DNA from: Haloferula sp. BvORR071
GTDB lineage: Bacteria; Verrucomicrobiota; Verrucomicrobiia; Verrucomicrobiales; Akkermansiaceae
Direction: 5' to 3'
Assembly: GCF_000739615.1 (NCBI RefSeq)
Contig: NZ_BATP01000003.1
Span: 186,001 to 250,000 of the forward strand
Length of the DNA stretch: 64,000 nucleotides
Part shown: in pieces, positions 9,154 to 17,935 of the stretch
Numbering within the stretch: position 1 is the stretch's first letter
Layout: every line of letters begins with the position of its first letter
The notes under the pieces: generated by a model
Databases searched by the model: none
Seen by the model: only the letters and a program-made list of their open reading frames with translations
What the model was told of the DNA's origin: nothing
Program-made: the position numbers and the translations under genes

Positions 9154-9606
9154 TCAATGATCGTGGGGGCCGAAGGGCTTCACGAAATGGAAGCCCCAGA
9201 TTTCAAAACCTAGCCGATGATAGAGCCGGTGCGAGGGATGATTCGAAGTGTAGCTATCGAGCACCATTAGCAAGCAGCCTTGTTGCCGGGCGAACTCTTC
9301 CACGTGGCGGATTAGCAAGGAACCAAAGCCGAGGGAGCGGATCTCGGGATCGACCACGAGATTGTCGACTTCGAGGTATTTGCCGCACCAGATCTTGGTG
9401 GCGATCCAGGCACCGGCGATGGCGGAGAGCTTACCGTAGATGAAGGCTCCAAAGATGTGGTAATGGGGATGCTCCGTGAGAATGGTCTCGAAGCGTTGCA
9501 GCAGAACCTCTTGGGGAATCCCGGGATTCAGGTGTCCGAGCAGTAGGACAGCAGCGGGGTAATCTTCAGGGACAAGCTGGCGGATCTCCGGCGGGCTCAT
9601 GCTCAC
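9154..9606 (-). CDS. GNAT family N-acetyltransferase
   Basis: About 150 residues with the GNAT core: a central LVVDPEIRSLGFGSLLIRH block corresponding to the acetyl-CoA pyrophosphate loop (Q/RxxGxG/A), followed by LDSYTSNHPSHRLYHRLGFE, the usual C-terminal substrate segment. The GTG start at 9606 overlaps the gpgS stop as GTGA; an ATG at 9600, two codons in, is an alternative. The tight overlap argues for translational coupling with gpgS. Its acceptor is unknown; acetylation of the solute or of an operon protein is only a possibility. Confidence 0.85.
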   Translation of the reverse strand: MSMSPPEIRQLVPEDYPAAVLLLGHLNPGIPQEVLLQRFETILTEHPHYHIFGAFIYGKLSAIAGAWIATKIWCGKYLEVDNLVVDPEIRSLGFGSLLIRHVEEFARQQGCLLMVLDSYTSNHPSHRLYHRLGFEIWGFHFVKPFGPHDH

Positions 9607-10496
9607 GCCGGTTTCTTAGCGCGAGTTGCGGCGGCAGGGAAGCGCTGGAGATAGTCTGGTAGAGAAATCATCGGCGGCCGCTCGGCAGGCACGGCGACGG
9701 GCTCAGGAATCCGGGCGAAGAAGGCCTCCAGAATCTCGCCTGACATGCGTCCGAGCTGGGCCAGCGAGCGGTTGCGGTGGATGCGTTCGTCGAGATCGGT
9801 CTGGGCGATTGCGCCAATGCCGAAGAGGCGGTGGACATCCAAGAGGTGGGCGGTCTCCACCCCGTAGCCGGTAGGAAAGGGCAGTTGCTCCAGGATCTCG
9901 CGGCGGGCGGCATACTCGCCGGCGAGGGGCTGGTGCAGGCCGGTCAGCTCCGGGCAAAAGCGCTGGAAGAGCGGCCGCACGAGGATCTCCGTGACTCGGC
10001 CGCCGCCACGGGGATCGACACCCTCTGCCGCGAGCAAGGGGCGCTCGTAGAAGCCCTTCACATAGCCGATTTCAGGATGCCGGAGGAGTGGGCCGACGGT
10101 GCCATAGACGAAGCGGGGATGGATGTTCCCGATGTCGCCATCGACGAAGCAGAGGATATCGCCTCTCAAATGGTGCACGGCCTTCCACAGGTTTTCGCCC
10201 TTGCCGGTGCGCTGACCTTGAAAGGGCAGGATATCGGAGGCCTGGATAACCTCAGCCCCGGCCTCGGCGGCTAGCGAACGGGTGCGGTCGGTGGAGCCGG
10301 AGTCGATCACGACCAGCTCATCCAGCAGGCGATGGCGGTCTAACAGTTCTGCCCGCAGTACCGACACGACGCGGGCAATGGTGCCCTCCTCATTCAACGT
10401 GGGGATGCAGAGGGAAACCCGCAGACCCGCGGCTTCCTTCTCCGCCGCCAAGGCAGCGAGATCTCCAAAGTCACGGTGGTGGAAAGTCGCGGGCAC
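9603..10496 (-). CDS. gpgS: Glucosyl-3-phosphoglycerate synthase (GT81-type)
   Basis: GpgS transfers glucose from a nucleotide donor to 3-phosphoglycerate, the first step to glucosylglycerate and mannosylglucosylglycerate. The 297-residue protein shows a GT-A fold: VSLCIPTLNEEGTI (nucleotide binding), VVIDSGSTDRT, a metal-binding DGD in CFVDGDIGNIHP, GYVKGFYERP (a hallmark segment of GpgS) and GYGVETAHLLDV. It starts with GTG at 10496, 9 nt after the membrane-protein gene, and its stop overlaps the GNAT start. The family call rests on the DGD and KGFYERP segments; the ordinary GT2 alternative is less likely. Confidence 0.86.
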   Translation of the reverse strand: MPATFHHRDFGDLAALAAEKEAAGLRVSLCIPTLNEEGTIARVVSVLRAELLDRHRLLDELVVIDSGSTDRTRSLAAEAGAEVIQASDILPFQGQRTGKGENLWKAVHHLRGDILCFVDGDIGNIHPRFVYGTVGPLLRHPEIGYVKGFYERPLLAAEGVDPRGGGRVTEILVRPLFQRFCPELTGLHQPLAGEYAARREILEQLPFPTGYGVETAHLLDVHRLFGIGAIAQTDLDERIHRNRSLAQLGRMSGEILEAFFARIPEPVAVPAERPPMISLPDYLQRFPAAATRAKKPA

Positions 10497-10505
10497 GGCT
10501 TCAGT

Positions 10506-11381
10506 TCAGGGCAGGGAGGAGAGATAGAGCCTTAATTCAAGATTAAGCCAGTATCCCGAAGGCATCCTGACCCAGTCACTGTAATGGTAGTAGCCGGTCC
10601 CCTTCGCTTGCCGGGCTTGGTAGAGCACGACCCATCCTGAAATCGTGGACCGATAAGTGGCGACTGAGATAAGCCCGGGATACTTTTCGAACACCGGAGC
10701 GATCTCCTGAGATTGAGGATGGGTGGCACCGATCGGGTAGTTCCCCTCGACATCCTGGAAGCGTTTCTCAATCAGAAACGCCTTCGCGGCTGCCAATTCG
10801 GCAGAGTAAGCGCTACGAACTTTCGCCGCACGATTTGATTCAATTTTCCATGGAATACCAATTCCCAGACCGACGATCACGAGGAAGGCGATCACAGGTT
10901 TGGTGGCGAACTTGATGCGAGAACTCACCAAGCAAGCCACCGCCATCACCAGGCACGCCGTGAGATAGATCAAAGGGACGAGCCCGAAGGGTAAGAATCC
11001 GATCTGATCCACGGAAATCCATTGCTGCAGGATTATCACGGGATGGCGTCCCAAAAGAGCCGGGAGTAACCACAGGAACCACAAGAGTGAAGTGATGGCG
11101 AGCGTCGCGGTCGCAAATCTCAATCCTCCTGCTGATCCCCGGAGGATCAGGATCCCGGGGATCGGAAAGAGGAAAAAGACGAACAGGCGCAGGTCGGGCA
11201 TGGCGCGCGGGTCGGACACGCAGATGCCCTGGATCGCCAAAAGCACGATAGTGACGAGCATCCAGCCGAGGAACTTCGCCAGCCGATTCTGCCGCAGCGA
11301 GAGCCGCTCCGCCTGCAGGCGGTCCGACCTATTCTTCTGAACGAACTCCCGGGTCTCGGCGATGACTGGAGGTCGCTTCAT
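10506..11381 (-). CDS. Hypothetical multi-pass membrane protein
   Basis: The 291-residue product has a basic cytoplasmic N-terminus, then about five hydrophobic spans (roughly residues 37-55, 65-82, 88-108, 125-152 and 160-177). A soluble C-terminal domain of about 110 residues contains aromatic-rich GTGYYHYSDWVRMPSGYW. No family is recognised. It starts 4 nt after the Hsp33 stop and ends 9 nt before gpgS, so it belongs to the same transcript. An envelope-sensing or transport role for the solute operon is only a guess from position. Confidence 0.65.
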   Translation of the reverse strand: MKRPPVIAETREFVQKNRSDRLQAERLSLRQNRLAKFLGWMLVTIVLLAIQGICVSDPRAMPDLRLFVFFLFPIPGILILRGSAGGLRFATATLAITSLLWFLWLLPALLGRHPVIILQQWISVDQIGFLPFGLVPLIYLTACLVMAVACLVSSRIKFATKPVIAFLVIVGLGIGIPWKIESNRAAKVRSAYSAELAAAKAFLIEKRFQDVEGNYPIGATHPQSQEIAPVFEKYPGLISVATYRSTISGWVVLYQARQAKGTGYYHYSDWVRMPSGYWLNLELRLYLSSLP

Positions 11382-11385
11382 CGTC

Positions 11386-12162
11386 TCAGATCATGTCCCG
11401 CGTGACCTTGTAGCGCGCCGCACATCTCGGGCATTGCACGGTGATCACATCGGCATCTTCGAAAAGATCATCGGGCCGCTCGCGCCATGAGCCGAGCACG
11501 GGCAGGATTTTTGAGAGGTCGCAGCCGCAGTGGAAGCGGAAACGGCGGGTCTCCAGCAGGGTGGTTTCCTCGGTCGCCTGGATGCGCTCCGCAGACTCGG
11601 CATCGAGCCCCGCCAGCCATGCCTCATCGCAATCCGGCTGCGCGACAATGAGCGAAAACCACTCGTCCTCGTGGCGGAACATGCGTGCCGGACGCTGCTC
11701 GGACTGGGCGTAGTATTGCTCAACCCAGGCAAGCGGATCGCGGCCCTCGACCTCCACGGTGGAGAGCCGAGGTTCGGGCAGATTTTTGGCAGTGGTCTGC
11801 GAGTAGAAGAAATTGCGGTCGGGCTCGCGGACATCCTCGGTAAAGAGGCGGCCCGTGATCGACTCCTGCAGGGAGCCGCCGGTAACGAAGACATTGACCC
11901 GTGGGGCGCGAAGATTGGCGGTCCACGCGATGGTTTCCGCCCAAGGACGCGCCACCAAGTGCAGGGTCAAACCGGCGAAGCTATCTTTGAGCATCTGGTC
12001 GAGATCCGCGCTATGGCGGATGCCGTGCTGCATGAGATGCAAATAATAGTCAGTGTAGATCGGGGTGAAATTCGCCCGCAGCAACAGCGCATTGCGATGA
12101 CGGACGAAAATCGATTCGACCTTGGTGTATTCTTCGACTTGGACCTCCTCAGGCTCTGGCAC
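11386..12162 (-). CDS. hslO: Hsp33-family redox-regulated chaperone (divergent)
   Basis: Hsp33 is a cytosolic holdase activated by oxidation of a zinc-bound four-cysteine centre. At the C-terminus of this 258-residue protein are CGC, then CPRC about 35 residues later (FHCGCDLSKILPVLG and QCPRCAARY), which matches the CxC/CxxC zinc switch. The N-terminal part is diverged from well-known Hsp33 proteins but has a similar length and layout. The start is a GTG at 12162, chosen because no better upstream codon precedes the conserved region. It is the first gene of the tight run leading to gpgS, which supports a stress-response theme. Confidence 0.82.
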   Translation of the reverse strand: MPEPEEVQVEEYTKVESIFVRHRNALLLRANFTPIYTDYYLHLMQHGIRHSADLDQMLKDSFAGLTLHLVARPWAETIAWTANLRAPRVNVFVTGGSLQESITGRLFTEDVREPDRNFFYSQTTAKNLPEPRLSTVEVEGRDPLAWVEQYYAQSEQRPARMFRHEDEWFSLIVAQPDCDEAWLAGLDAESAERIQATEETTLLETRRFRFHCGCDLSKILPVLGSWRERPDDLFEDADVITVQCPRCAARYKVTRDMI

Positions 12163-12225
12163 GCGGTAGGGTAGAAGCGGGAATGCGGGAAATCCAAACG
12201 CGAAATTACGATTCTCGCTGACTCG

Positions 12226-13089
12226 CTAGAGGAGGTCCTGCTGGACCGGCAGCTCGGCATCGGCCGCCAGCCGCTCCTTGGCCACGGAGAGGTAGTAGTC
12301 ATCCAGCTCGATACCAGTGAACTCCTTGAGACCCTGACGCTGAGCGGCTAGCGCGGAAGTACCGATACCCAGGAAGGGGTCCAGCAGGTGGGTCTCCGGT
12401 CCCTTGCCATGGAGCAGGATGCATTGCTCCACCAGGCCCACCGGGAAGCTCGCGGGGTGGGGGCGGTCTTTGTCCCGGGAGTTGATTGTGTCGTAGGGGA
12501 TGAACCAGGTATTCCCGCGGCAGCGACGATCGACACCGCCGGTGTGACCCCAGCGGGCGATGTTCGACTTGTCCTGATAAGGCACGCCCGCGCCCCGTCG
12601 GTCCACCGGGACCTCGCCGCTTTTGGTGAGGTGGAAGATATACTCGTGGCAGTCGTTGACGTAGCGCTTCGAGTTGATCGGCTTGAAATGGCCGGCGCTG
12701 ATCTGGTCGCCGCTGCGGGTCTCCACGGTGATCGACTTGATCCAGTGGAAGGTATTCTGGAGCACGAAGAGCGGTTCCGGTCCCTCGGTGAAGGCGAGGA
12801 TGATCTGGTGCGGCATCAGCGGATTCGCTGGAGCAGCACCGACATTGAGGAAGAAAGAGCCGTCATCAGCGAGCACGCGTCTCAACTCCGCGGCCCAAGA
12901 CTTGCACCACTCGAGGAACTCCGCGCGCCCGGCGGTATCGTCGAAGCTGCGGTAATTGATGCCCAGATTGTAGGGCGGCGATGTGACAATGAGGTCGACC
13001 GACTTCTCGGGAAGTGTCGGAAGAACTTTGAGACAATCGCCGTGGTGGAGCACTGGCGGGAGCTTGGAGGGCGGGTTGCCGAAGCTCAA
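12226..13089 (-). CDS. Orphan site-specific DNA methyltransferase (beta-class order, TSPPY motif)
   Basis: The 287-residue enzyme carries catalytic motif IV TSPPYNLG (residues 36-43) before the SAM-binding motif I DPFLGIGTSALAA near the C-terminus, which is the beta-class order. SPPY is common in N4-cytosine enzymes but also occurs in some N6-adenine enzymes, so the modified base is unsettled. No restriction endonuclease gene is adjacent. It sits 63 nt upstream of hsp33 and 60 nt downstream of a small unknown gene, in line with gatB. This suggests a host regulatory or solitary methylase rather than half of a mobile restriction-modification system. Confidence 0.9.
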   Translation of the reverse strand: MSFGNPPSKLPPVLHHGDCLKVLPTLPEKSVDLIVTSPPYNLGINYRSFDDTAGRAEFLEWCKSWAAELRRVLADDGSFFLNVGAAPANPLMPHQIILAFTEGPEPLFVLQNTFHWIKSITVETRSGDQISAGHFKPINSKRYVNDCHEYIFHLTKSGEVPVDRRGAGVPYQDKSNIARWGHTGGVDRRCRGNTWFIPYDTINSRDKDRPHPASFPVGLVEQCILLHGKGPETHLLDPFLGIGTSALAAQRQGLKEFTGIELDDYYLSVAKERLAADAELPVQQDLL

Positions 13090-13149
13090 TCCTTGATCGG
13101 AAGAATCAGCTCACCAAAATTCGGCCATCTTGCCCGACTTGTTCGGTCA

Positions 13150-13527
13150 TCAATATTGGTTCGCAGCATGGCTAGCGCTTCCACTGCTCACCTTCAAGTC
13201 GCGACAAACGACCTCCAAAAAGGACCCGATCTCATTGAAGCCGATGACGAGGTGCCGATAGTCGTTTGAGAAAATCGCACCATGCTTCACCAAGCTGGCT
13301 ATCAGCGGCGAATTGATCACCTCCATCGAGCTATCATAGGCAAATTTACTGCCATCCATTTCGCCCTCGCCGAGTAGCGCGAAATGAGGCACGTCCACGA
13401 ATTGGACATGGTGCTCCTCGGTCTTGTAGTCTCGGAACTCCACGATCAGGTCTCCCGATTCCCACCTGATCACCGGCCCGGCCTCCGTGTCGGCCACGGG
13501 CGGAAATGGCAGCCGTTGAATGTTCAT
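13150..13527 (-). CDS. Hypothetical protein, 125 aa
   Basis: An acidic, beta-rich small protein without signal peptide or membrane span. It has a HHVQFVDVPHFALL segment and a C-terminal GFNEIGSFLEVVCRDLKV segment. The general layout is reminiscent of small immunity-type proteins, but I do not recognise a family and assign no function. It starts 10 nt after the gatB stop, so it is probably translated from the same mRNA, and is followed by the DNA methyltransferase. Confidence 0.55.
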   Translation of the reverse strand: MNIQRLPFPPVADTEAGPVIRWESGDLIVEFRDYKTEEHHVQFVDVPHFALLGEGEMDGSKFAYDSSMEVINSPLIASLVKHGAIFSNDYRHLVIGFNEIGSFLEVVCRDLKVSSGSASHAANQY

Positions 13528-13537
13528 TGACCGAGGA

Positions 13538-14995
13538 TTAGGAAGACAACTTCCCCTTCAGCAAATCCGTCACCTGCTTGGGATTCGGCTTACTGGACGA
13601 AGCCTTCATCACCTGCCCGGTCAGCCAGTTGAGGAGCTTCTCATTACCGCCCTTGATCTCGGCAACCTTGTCGGGATTCGCGGCGATGACCTGGTCGCAG
13701 AGGGTATCGAGTTCTCCGGCATCGGTGGGCTCAAAGCCAAGTTCTTTGGCCACAGTGGCGGGGTCCTTGTCCGAGGACTCAAGCAGCACGACCAACACTT
13801 CCTTAGCTTGGCTGAGAGCCAGAGTTCCGCCCTCGACCAGACCTAACAGCGCGCCGATCTTCTCCGGGGAAAGCGGTGAATCCGCGATGGCCACCGAGCG
13901 TTCGTTCAGCAAGCCGAGCAGGGTATTGAGCAGGAAGTTCGCGGCCTTCTTCCCGGGCAACCCCGGCGTAGCGGCGAGCTTCTCGAAGTAGTGGGCAAGC
14001 GGCAGATCCGCGGCGAGGACCGAGGCATCGTAGGCGCTCACGCCATAGTCCTTCTCGTAACGCGCGGCGCGTTCGTGGGGACGCTCGACGAGGAGGGGGC
14101 GGACCTTTTCGAGGAGGGGGGCGGTGACTACCGGGAGGAGGTCGGGGCAGGTGAAATAGCGGTAGTCGTGAGCATCCTCCTTGGTGCGCAGGAGTTGCGA
14201 CTCGCCGCGATCGTCATCCCAACGGCGGGTGGATTGGATCTGCGGGATCCCGGCGTTGAGCTCCTCTGTCTGGCGCTCGACCTCGAACTGGATGGCGCGG
14301 CGGATGGCTGAGATCGAATTGAGGTTTTTCAGCTCGATTTTAGCGCCCAAGGGGTCTCCCTGTTGGCGACGGAGGGAGATATTCACATCGGCGCGCATCT
14401 GGCCCTTTTCCATGTCGGCATCGGAGATACCGCCTTGCTGGAGAATCATTTGCAGCGAGCGGATGTAGGACATCGCTTCCTCCGCAGACTCGATGTCCGG
14501 CTCGCTGACGATTTCCATCAGCGGAGTGCCGGCGCGGTTAAAATCGACCAGCGAGGAGCTGCCGAGGTGAGTGGATTTCGCCACATCTTCCTCAAGGTGA
14601 ATGCGGTTCAGGCGGACCTTGTGGCCGGGACGGGGGATGTTTTTCCGCACGTCCGTGGGGTAACAGAAGTCGTAGAGGGGGACCTCGCCGCCGATGCAGA
14701 GGGGAAAATCCATCTGCGTGGTCTGGAAATTCTTCGGCATGTCCGGGTAGAAGTAGCTCTTCCGGTCCCAGCGGGAGATTTCGGGCGATCCGCAATCCAG
14801 CAGTAGGCCCGCGAGCAGGGTTTTCTCGATCGCGTGGCGGTTCAGCACTGGCAGGGCGCCGGGCAGGCCTAGGCAGACCGGGCAGGTGCGGGTATTGGGC
14901 TCCTCGCCGAAGGAAGTTTCGCAGGCGCAGAACATTTTCGTGCGCGTTTTGACCTGGCAATGGACTTCGAGGCCGATGGTGACGAGGTAAGGCAT
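13538..14995 (-). CDS. gatB: Aspartyl/glutamyl-tRNA(Asn/Gln) amidotransferase subunit B
   Basis: GatB is the tRNA-binding kinase subunit of GatCAB, which converts Glu-tRNA(Gln) or Asp-tRNA(Asn) to the amidated form. The start at 14995 gives MPYLVTIGLEVHCQVKTRTKMF, the expected N-terminus, and 485 residues, the normal length. Upstream in-frame codons to 15124 lack conserved sequence. Family blocks include CPVCLGLPGALPVLN, the DFNRAGTPLMEIVSEPD segment and the C-terminal GatB/YqeY tail domain with LLNWLTGQVMK. gatA and gatC are not in the window. The gene is divergent from the SLC13 transporter across a 144-bp gap. Confidence 0.97.
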   Translation of the reverse strand: MPYLVTIGLEVHCQVKTRTKMFCACETSFGEEPNTRTCPVCLGLPGALPVLNRHAIEKTLLAGLLLDCGSPEISRWDRKSYFYPDMPKNFQTTQMDFPLCIGGEVPLYDFCYPTDVRKNIPRPGHKVRLNRIHLEEDVAKSTHLGSSSLVDFNRAGTPLMEIVSEPDIESAEEAMSYIRSLQMILQQGGISDADMEKGQMRADVNISLRRQQGDPLGAKIELKNLNSISAIRRAIQFEVERQTEELNAGIPQIQSTRRWDDDRGESQLLRTKEDAHDYRYFTCPDLLPVVTAPLLEKVRPLLVERPHERAARYEKDYGVSAYDASVLAADLPLAHYFEKLAATPGLPGKKAANFLLNTLLGLLNERSVAIADSPLSPEKIGALLGLVEGGTLALSQAKEVLVVLLESSDKDPATVAKELGFEPTDAGELDTLCDQVIAANPDKVAEIKGGNEKLLNWLTGQVMKASSSKPNPKQVTDLLKGKLSS

Positions 14996-15139
14996 GGTGG
15001 CGGAAACAGCGGGAGCTTGGCGGGCGAGGGCCACTTGGCCAACCCTGAATCTCGCCCGTGATGGCTCGACCGGCACTTGCAAAGAGGCAATCCCCGGTGC
15101 AAGGCGGGGCCGTTGACCCCGCACGGGGAGACGAAACCC

Positions 15140-16999
15140 ATGTTCACTCTACAAATCGGCCTTACCCTGGCGGTGATCGCCATCACGCTGATCGCCTTCA
15201 TCCGCGAATGGGCCGCGCCCGACGTGATCGCTCTCACGGTGCTCTGCGGGGTGGTGGCGCTGGGACTCATCGATGTCAGCGCCATGTCCTCGGTTTTCAA
15301 GAACGAGGCACCGCTGGCGATTGCCGCTCTGTTCATCATCGGCGGGGCGCTGGAGGCCTCCGGGGCGGTGGACCACATCGGGCGGGTGCTGCGGGACAAG
15401 CTGCCGGGGAATATCCGCCTCGCGATTCTCGGGTTCTCGGTGCTGACCTGCTTCTTCAGCGCCTGGATGAACAACACGGCGATCGTGGCGATCCTGCTGC
15501 CGGTGGCACTTGGCTTCGCGCGCTCGAAGGATGTGGCGCCGTCCCGCCTGCTGATGCCGCTTTCCTACTGCTCGATTCTCGGCGGGGTCTGCACTCTGAT
15601 CGGCACCTCCACGAACCTGCTGGTGAATGGCACGCTGAAGGACATGAAGATGGAGCCGATGACGATGTTCCAGTTGGCGCCGATCGGGATTCCGCTGTCG
15701 ATCGCGGGCATCGCTTACCTCTCGATCTTCGGGCCGAAGCTGATTCCCTCGCGCTCCACGATTTCCGGCAGCCTGGACATCAAAGACCGGACCACGCCAC
15801 TGTATCATATTCTGATTGGCGAGAACTCGCCGCTGATCGGGAGGTCGCTGAAGGACACGCCGTTCTTTGATCGCAACAAGCACGTGCACGTGATGGAGGT
15901 GCGGCGCAAGGGCGCGCGCGAAATGCATTCGCTGAATACGATCACGATTGAGAAGAACGACCGCTTCCTGATCGCACTTCATGGCCGCAGCGGAAAGGCG
16001 GCGAAGGCCGAGGAACTCTGTGCGGAGATCGGTGCAAGCGTGCTTTCCACCATCGATGGAGTGGTCACGGAGCTGGTGATCCGCGATGAGTCCTCGCTTG
16101 CCGGCCGCACCCTGGCCAAGTCCGACTTCCGCCAGCGCTACAACAGCGTGGTGATCGCGGTGCACCGCAATGGGGTGAATATCACCCATCAACTGGCGGA
16201 GATCCCTCTGGAGACTGGCGACACACTGCTGGTGATCACCGCGGTGAACAACCTGGCGGCGCTGGATGAAACCCGGGATTTCGTGCTTACGGACATCGCG
16301 GAAGAAGCTGTCGCCACGGACCAACCGCCCAAGCCGCGGCATCATGCGTGGGTTTCCTGGGCAGTGCTGATCGGGGTAGTTTTGGTGGCCACGATTACCG
16401 ATCTTTTCGGCGGCGAGGATGGCAAGGGCGTGATTTCATGGCTGCCGGTCATTCCGATTCACTACGCCGCGATGGTGGGTGCGCTGATGCTGCTGTGGTC
16501 CAAGATCGTGACTCCGCGCGAGGCCTATGCGAGCATCGACTGGCAGGTGCTGCTGATGCTCTACGGGCTGTTAGGCTTGGGCCTCGCGATGCAGAACACG
16601 GGCACGGCCAAGTGGTTGGCGGAGGGGATGGTCGGGATGACCCAGGGTTTCGTGAGCCCGCAATTGATGCCTTGGGTGATGCTGTGGGGGATCTACCTGC
16701 TGACCCTCTTGCTCACGGAGGTGCTATCCAACAACGCCACCGCGGTGATGATGGTGCCGATCGTGGTGACGCTGGCGCACAAGCTCGGGGTCAACCATTG
16801 GCCCTTCACGATGGCGGTGACGGTGGCCGCATCGACCGCCTTTGCGCTGCCGATGGGCTACCAGACGCACATGATGGTGTATGGCCCGGGCGGCTTCAAG
16901 TTCTCGGACTTCCTGAAGGTGGGGATACCGCTCAATATCATCTGCTGGGTGGTGTCCTGTTCGCTGATCCCGCTGATCTGGCCTTTCCATCCGGTCTAG
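15140..16999 (+). CDS. SLC13-family sodium/anion permease with internal RCK_C (TrkA-C) domains
   Basis: About 619 residues from the ATG at 15140, which is preceded by GGGGAG at a suitable distance. It has hydrophobic spans throughout the N-terminal third and C-terminal third. The soluble middle (about residues 215-400) contains two RCK_C-like repeats, with LIGRSLKDTPF...DRFLIALHGR and LAGRTLAKSDF...GDTLLVITAVNN. SNNATAVMM and WMNNTAIVAILLPVAL are the characteristic asparagine-rich helix hairpins of the SLC13/DASS family, which moves dicarboxylates, citrate or sulfate with sodium. The substrate is not evident. Confidence 0.9.
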   Translation: MFTLQIGLTLAVIAITLIAFIREWAAPDVIALTVLCGVVALGLIDVSAMSSVFKNEAPLAIAALFIIGGALEASGAVDHIGRVLRDKLPGNIRLAILGFSVLTCFFSAWMNNTAIVAILLPVALGFARSKDVAPSRLLMPLSYCSILGGVCTLIGTSTNLLVNGTLKDMKMEPMTMFQLAPIGIPLSIAGIAYLSIFGPKLIPSRSTISGSLDIKDRTTPLYHILIGENSPLIGRSLKDTPFFDRNKHVHVMEVRRKGAREMHSLNTITIEKNDRFLIALHGRSGKAAKAEELCAEIGASVLSTIDGVVTELVIRDESSLAGRTLAKSDFRQRYNSVVIAVHRNGVNITHQLAEIPLETGDTLLVITAVNNLAALDETRDFVLTDIAEEAVATDQPPKPRHHAWVSWAVLIGVVLVATITDLFGGEDGKGVISWLPVIPIHYAAMVGALMLLWSKIVTPREAYASIDWQVLLMLYGLLGLGLAMQNTGTAKWLAEGMVGMTQGFVSPQLMPWVMLWGIYLLTLLLTEVLSNNATAVMMVPIVVTLAHKLGVNHWPFTMAVTVAASTAFALPMGYQTHMMVYGPGGFKFSDFLKVGIPLNIICWVVSCSLIPLIWPFHPV

Positions 17000-17020
17000 C
17001 GGACTGCAGCCGGACGGTAT

Positions 17021-17809
17021 TCAGAGCTTCAGGTCCGCGAGGATCTTGCGAAGGTCGGGATCGGCCATGATGGTGTCGAGGCGCGGGTCCTTGAGGATTT
17101 CGCCGTAGCGCTTTTCCTGGGCGAGCTTGCGGAGCTTCGGGTCGTTCTCAACCAGATCGCGGATCTCGGGTTCTTCCATCACCGGGATGGCCTTGGGCGG
17201 TGGGCTGGAGTCGCCCATCGCGATCAGCTTGGCCAGGGTCACGCGCGCATCGTCGGTGAGCGGATCGAGGTTCTTGAACCAATCCGCGGGCAGGGCGCGG
17301 TCGATGGTCTTTTTCAGTTCGGCGACGAAGATCGAGGGGCCTTCCGCATTGGAGCCATCGATGAAGCGCTGGATTTCCGCTACCGAGCCAAGATGGCGGA
17401 CCGCGCTCGCGCCGGTGAAGCCGAGCATGGAGGCGGGAAAGAGACTGAAGAGCAGGGTGAGGACGCGCCGCAGCGGGGAGCGGCGCGATGAGCCGCCATC
17501 CTCACTGGAGCTGCTGAAGGGTCTAGTGGCGAAGCGCAGGACAGAGCGAAGAGTCAGAAATACCACCAAGGCGACAATCGCGGGAATCGCTAAGGATATG
17601 CCAGTGCCACCCAAGGCCGGTAGGTGGCGCCAAACCAGGTAGCCGGCGATGCCGCTGGCGCAGAGGATGAGCGAGCCTGTTAGAAGACGCAGGAAGCCGC
17701 GCAGCATGGCCAGGATTGCACAGGCCGCGGAGATCAGGAGGGCGGCCGTTCCCAGGCTAATCTGGGGAATGGTCTCGAGGTCGAGCGCTGCCAAGAGTTC
17801 CTTCATCAT
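17021..17809 (-). CDS. CvpA-like membrane protein, function unknown
   Basis: The 262-residue protein has three or four hydrophobic spans in the first 140 residues (about 20-40, 43-62, 72-88, 115-132) and a charged, probably cytoplasmic or periplasmic C-terminus. The C-terminus ends in repeated 'DPKLRKLAQEKRYGEILKD' and 'DPDLRKILADLKL' motifs. The latter look like the STI1/heat-shock-chaperonin-binding helices found in co-chaperones. The arrangement suggests the CvpA/colicin V production group, but similarity is weak. It is convergent with the SLC13 gene and follows aroC on the minus strand. Confidence 0.55.
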   Translation of the reverse strand: MMKELLAALDLETIPQISLGTAALLISAACAILAMLRGFLRLLTGSLILCASGIAGYLVWRHLPALGGTGISLAIPAIVALVVFLTLRSVLRFATRPFSSSSEDGGSSRRSPLRRVLTLLFSLFPASMLGFTGASAVRHLGSVAEIQRFIDGSNAEGPSIFVAELKKTIDRALPADWFKNLDPLTDDARVTLAKLIAMGDSSPPPKAIPVMEEPEIRDLVENDPKLRKLAQEKRYGEILKDPRLDTIMADPDLRKILADLKL

Positions 17810-17833
17810 CGGGCTGATGGCTCGGGTAGAAGA

Positions 17834-17935
17834 TTAAACCGCGAAAAACGCGAAAGGGCGCGAAATCTAACAGCCAACAAATCAGGGGCGCCTAGCTCAA
17901 ACACCCTCTTCAAATTTCGCGCCATTTCGCGGTTA
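17834..17935. repeat. Inverted pair of a 'CGCGAAA' intergenic repeat at the 3' end of aroC
   Basis: The left arm (17834-17865) reads ACCGCGAAAAACGCGAAAGG then GCGCGAAAT. The right arm (17911-17935) is nearly its reverse complement, TTTCGCGCCATTTCGCGG then TTAA. The right arm includes the TAA stop codon of aroC (17933-17935). On the minus strand this would form a long hairpin directly after aroC and could act as terminator or mRNA stabiliser. A close copy of the left arm with its AACAGCC extension lies at 19187-19224, and a related copy at 50403-50434. Confidence 0.7.
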
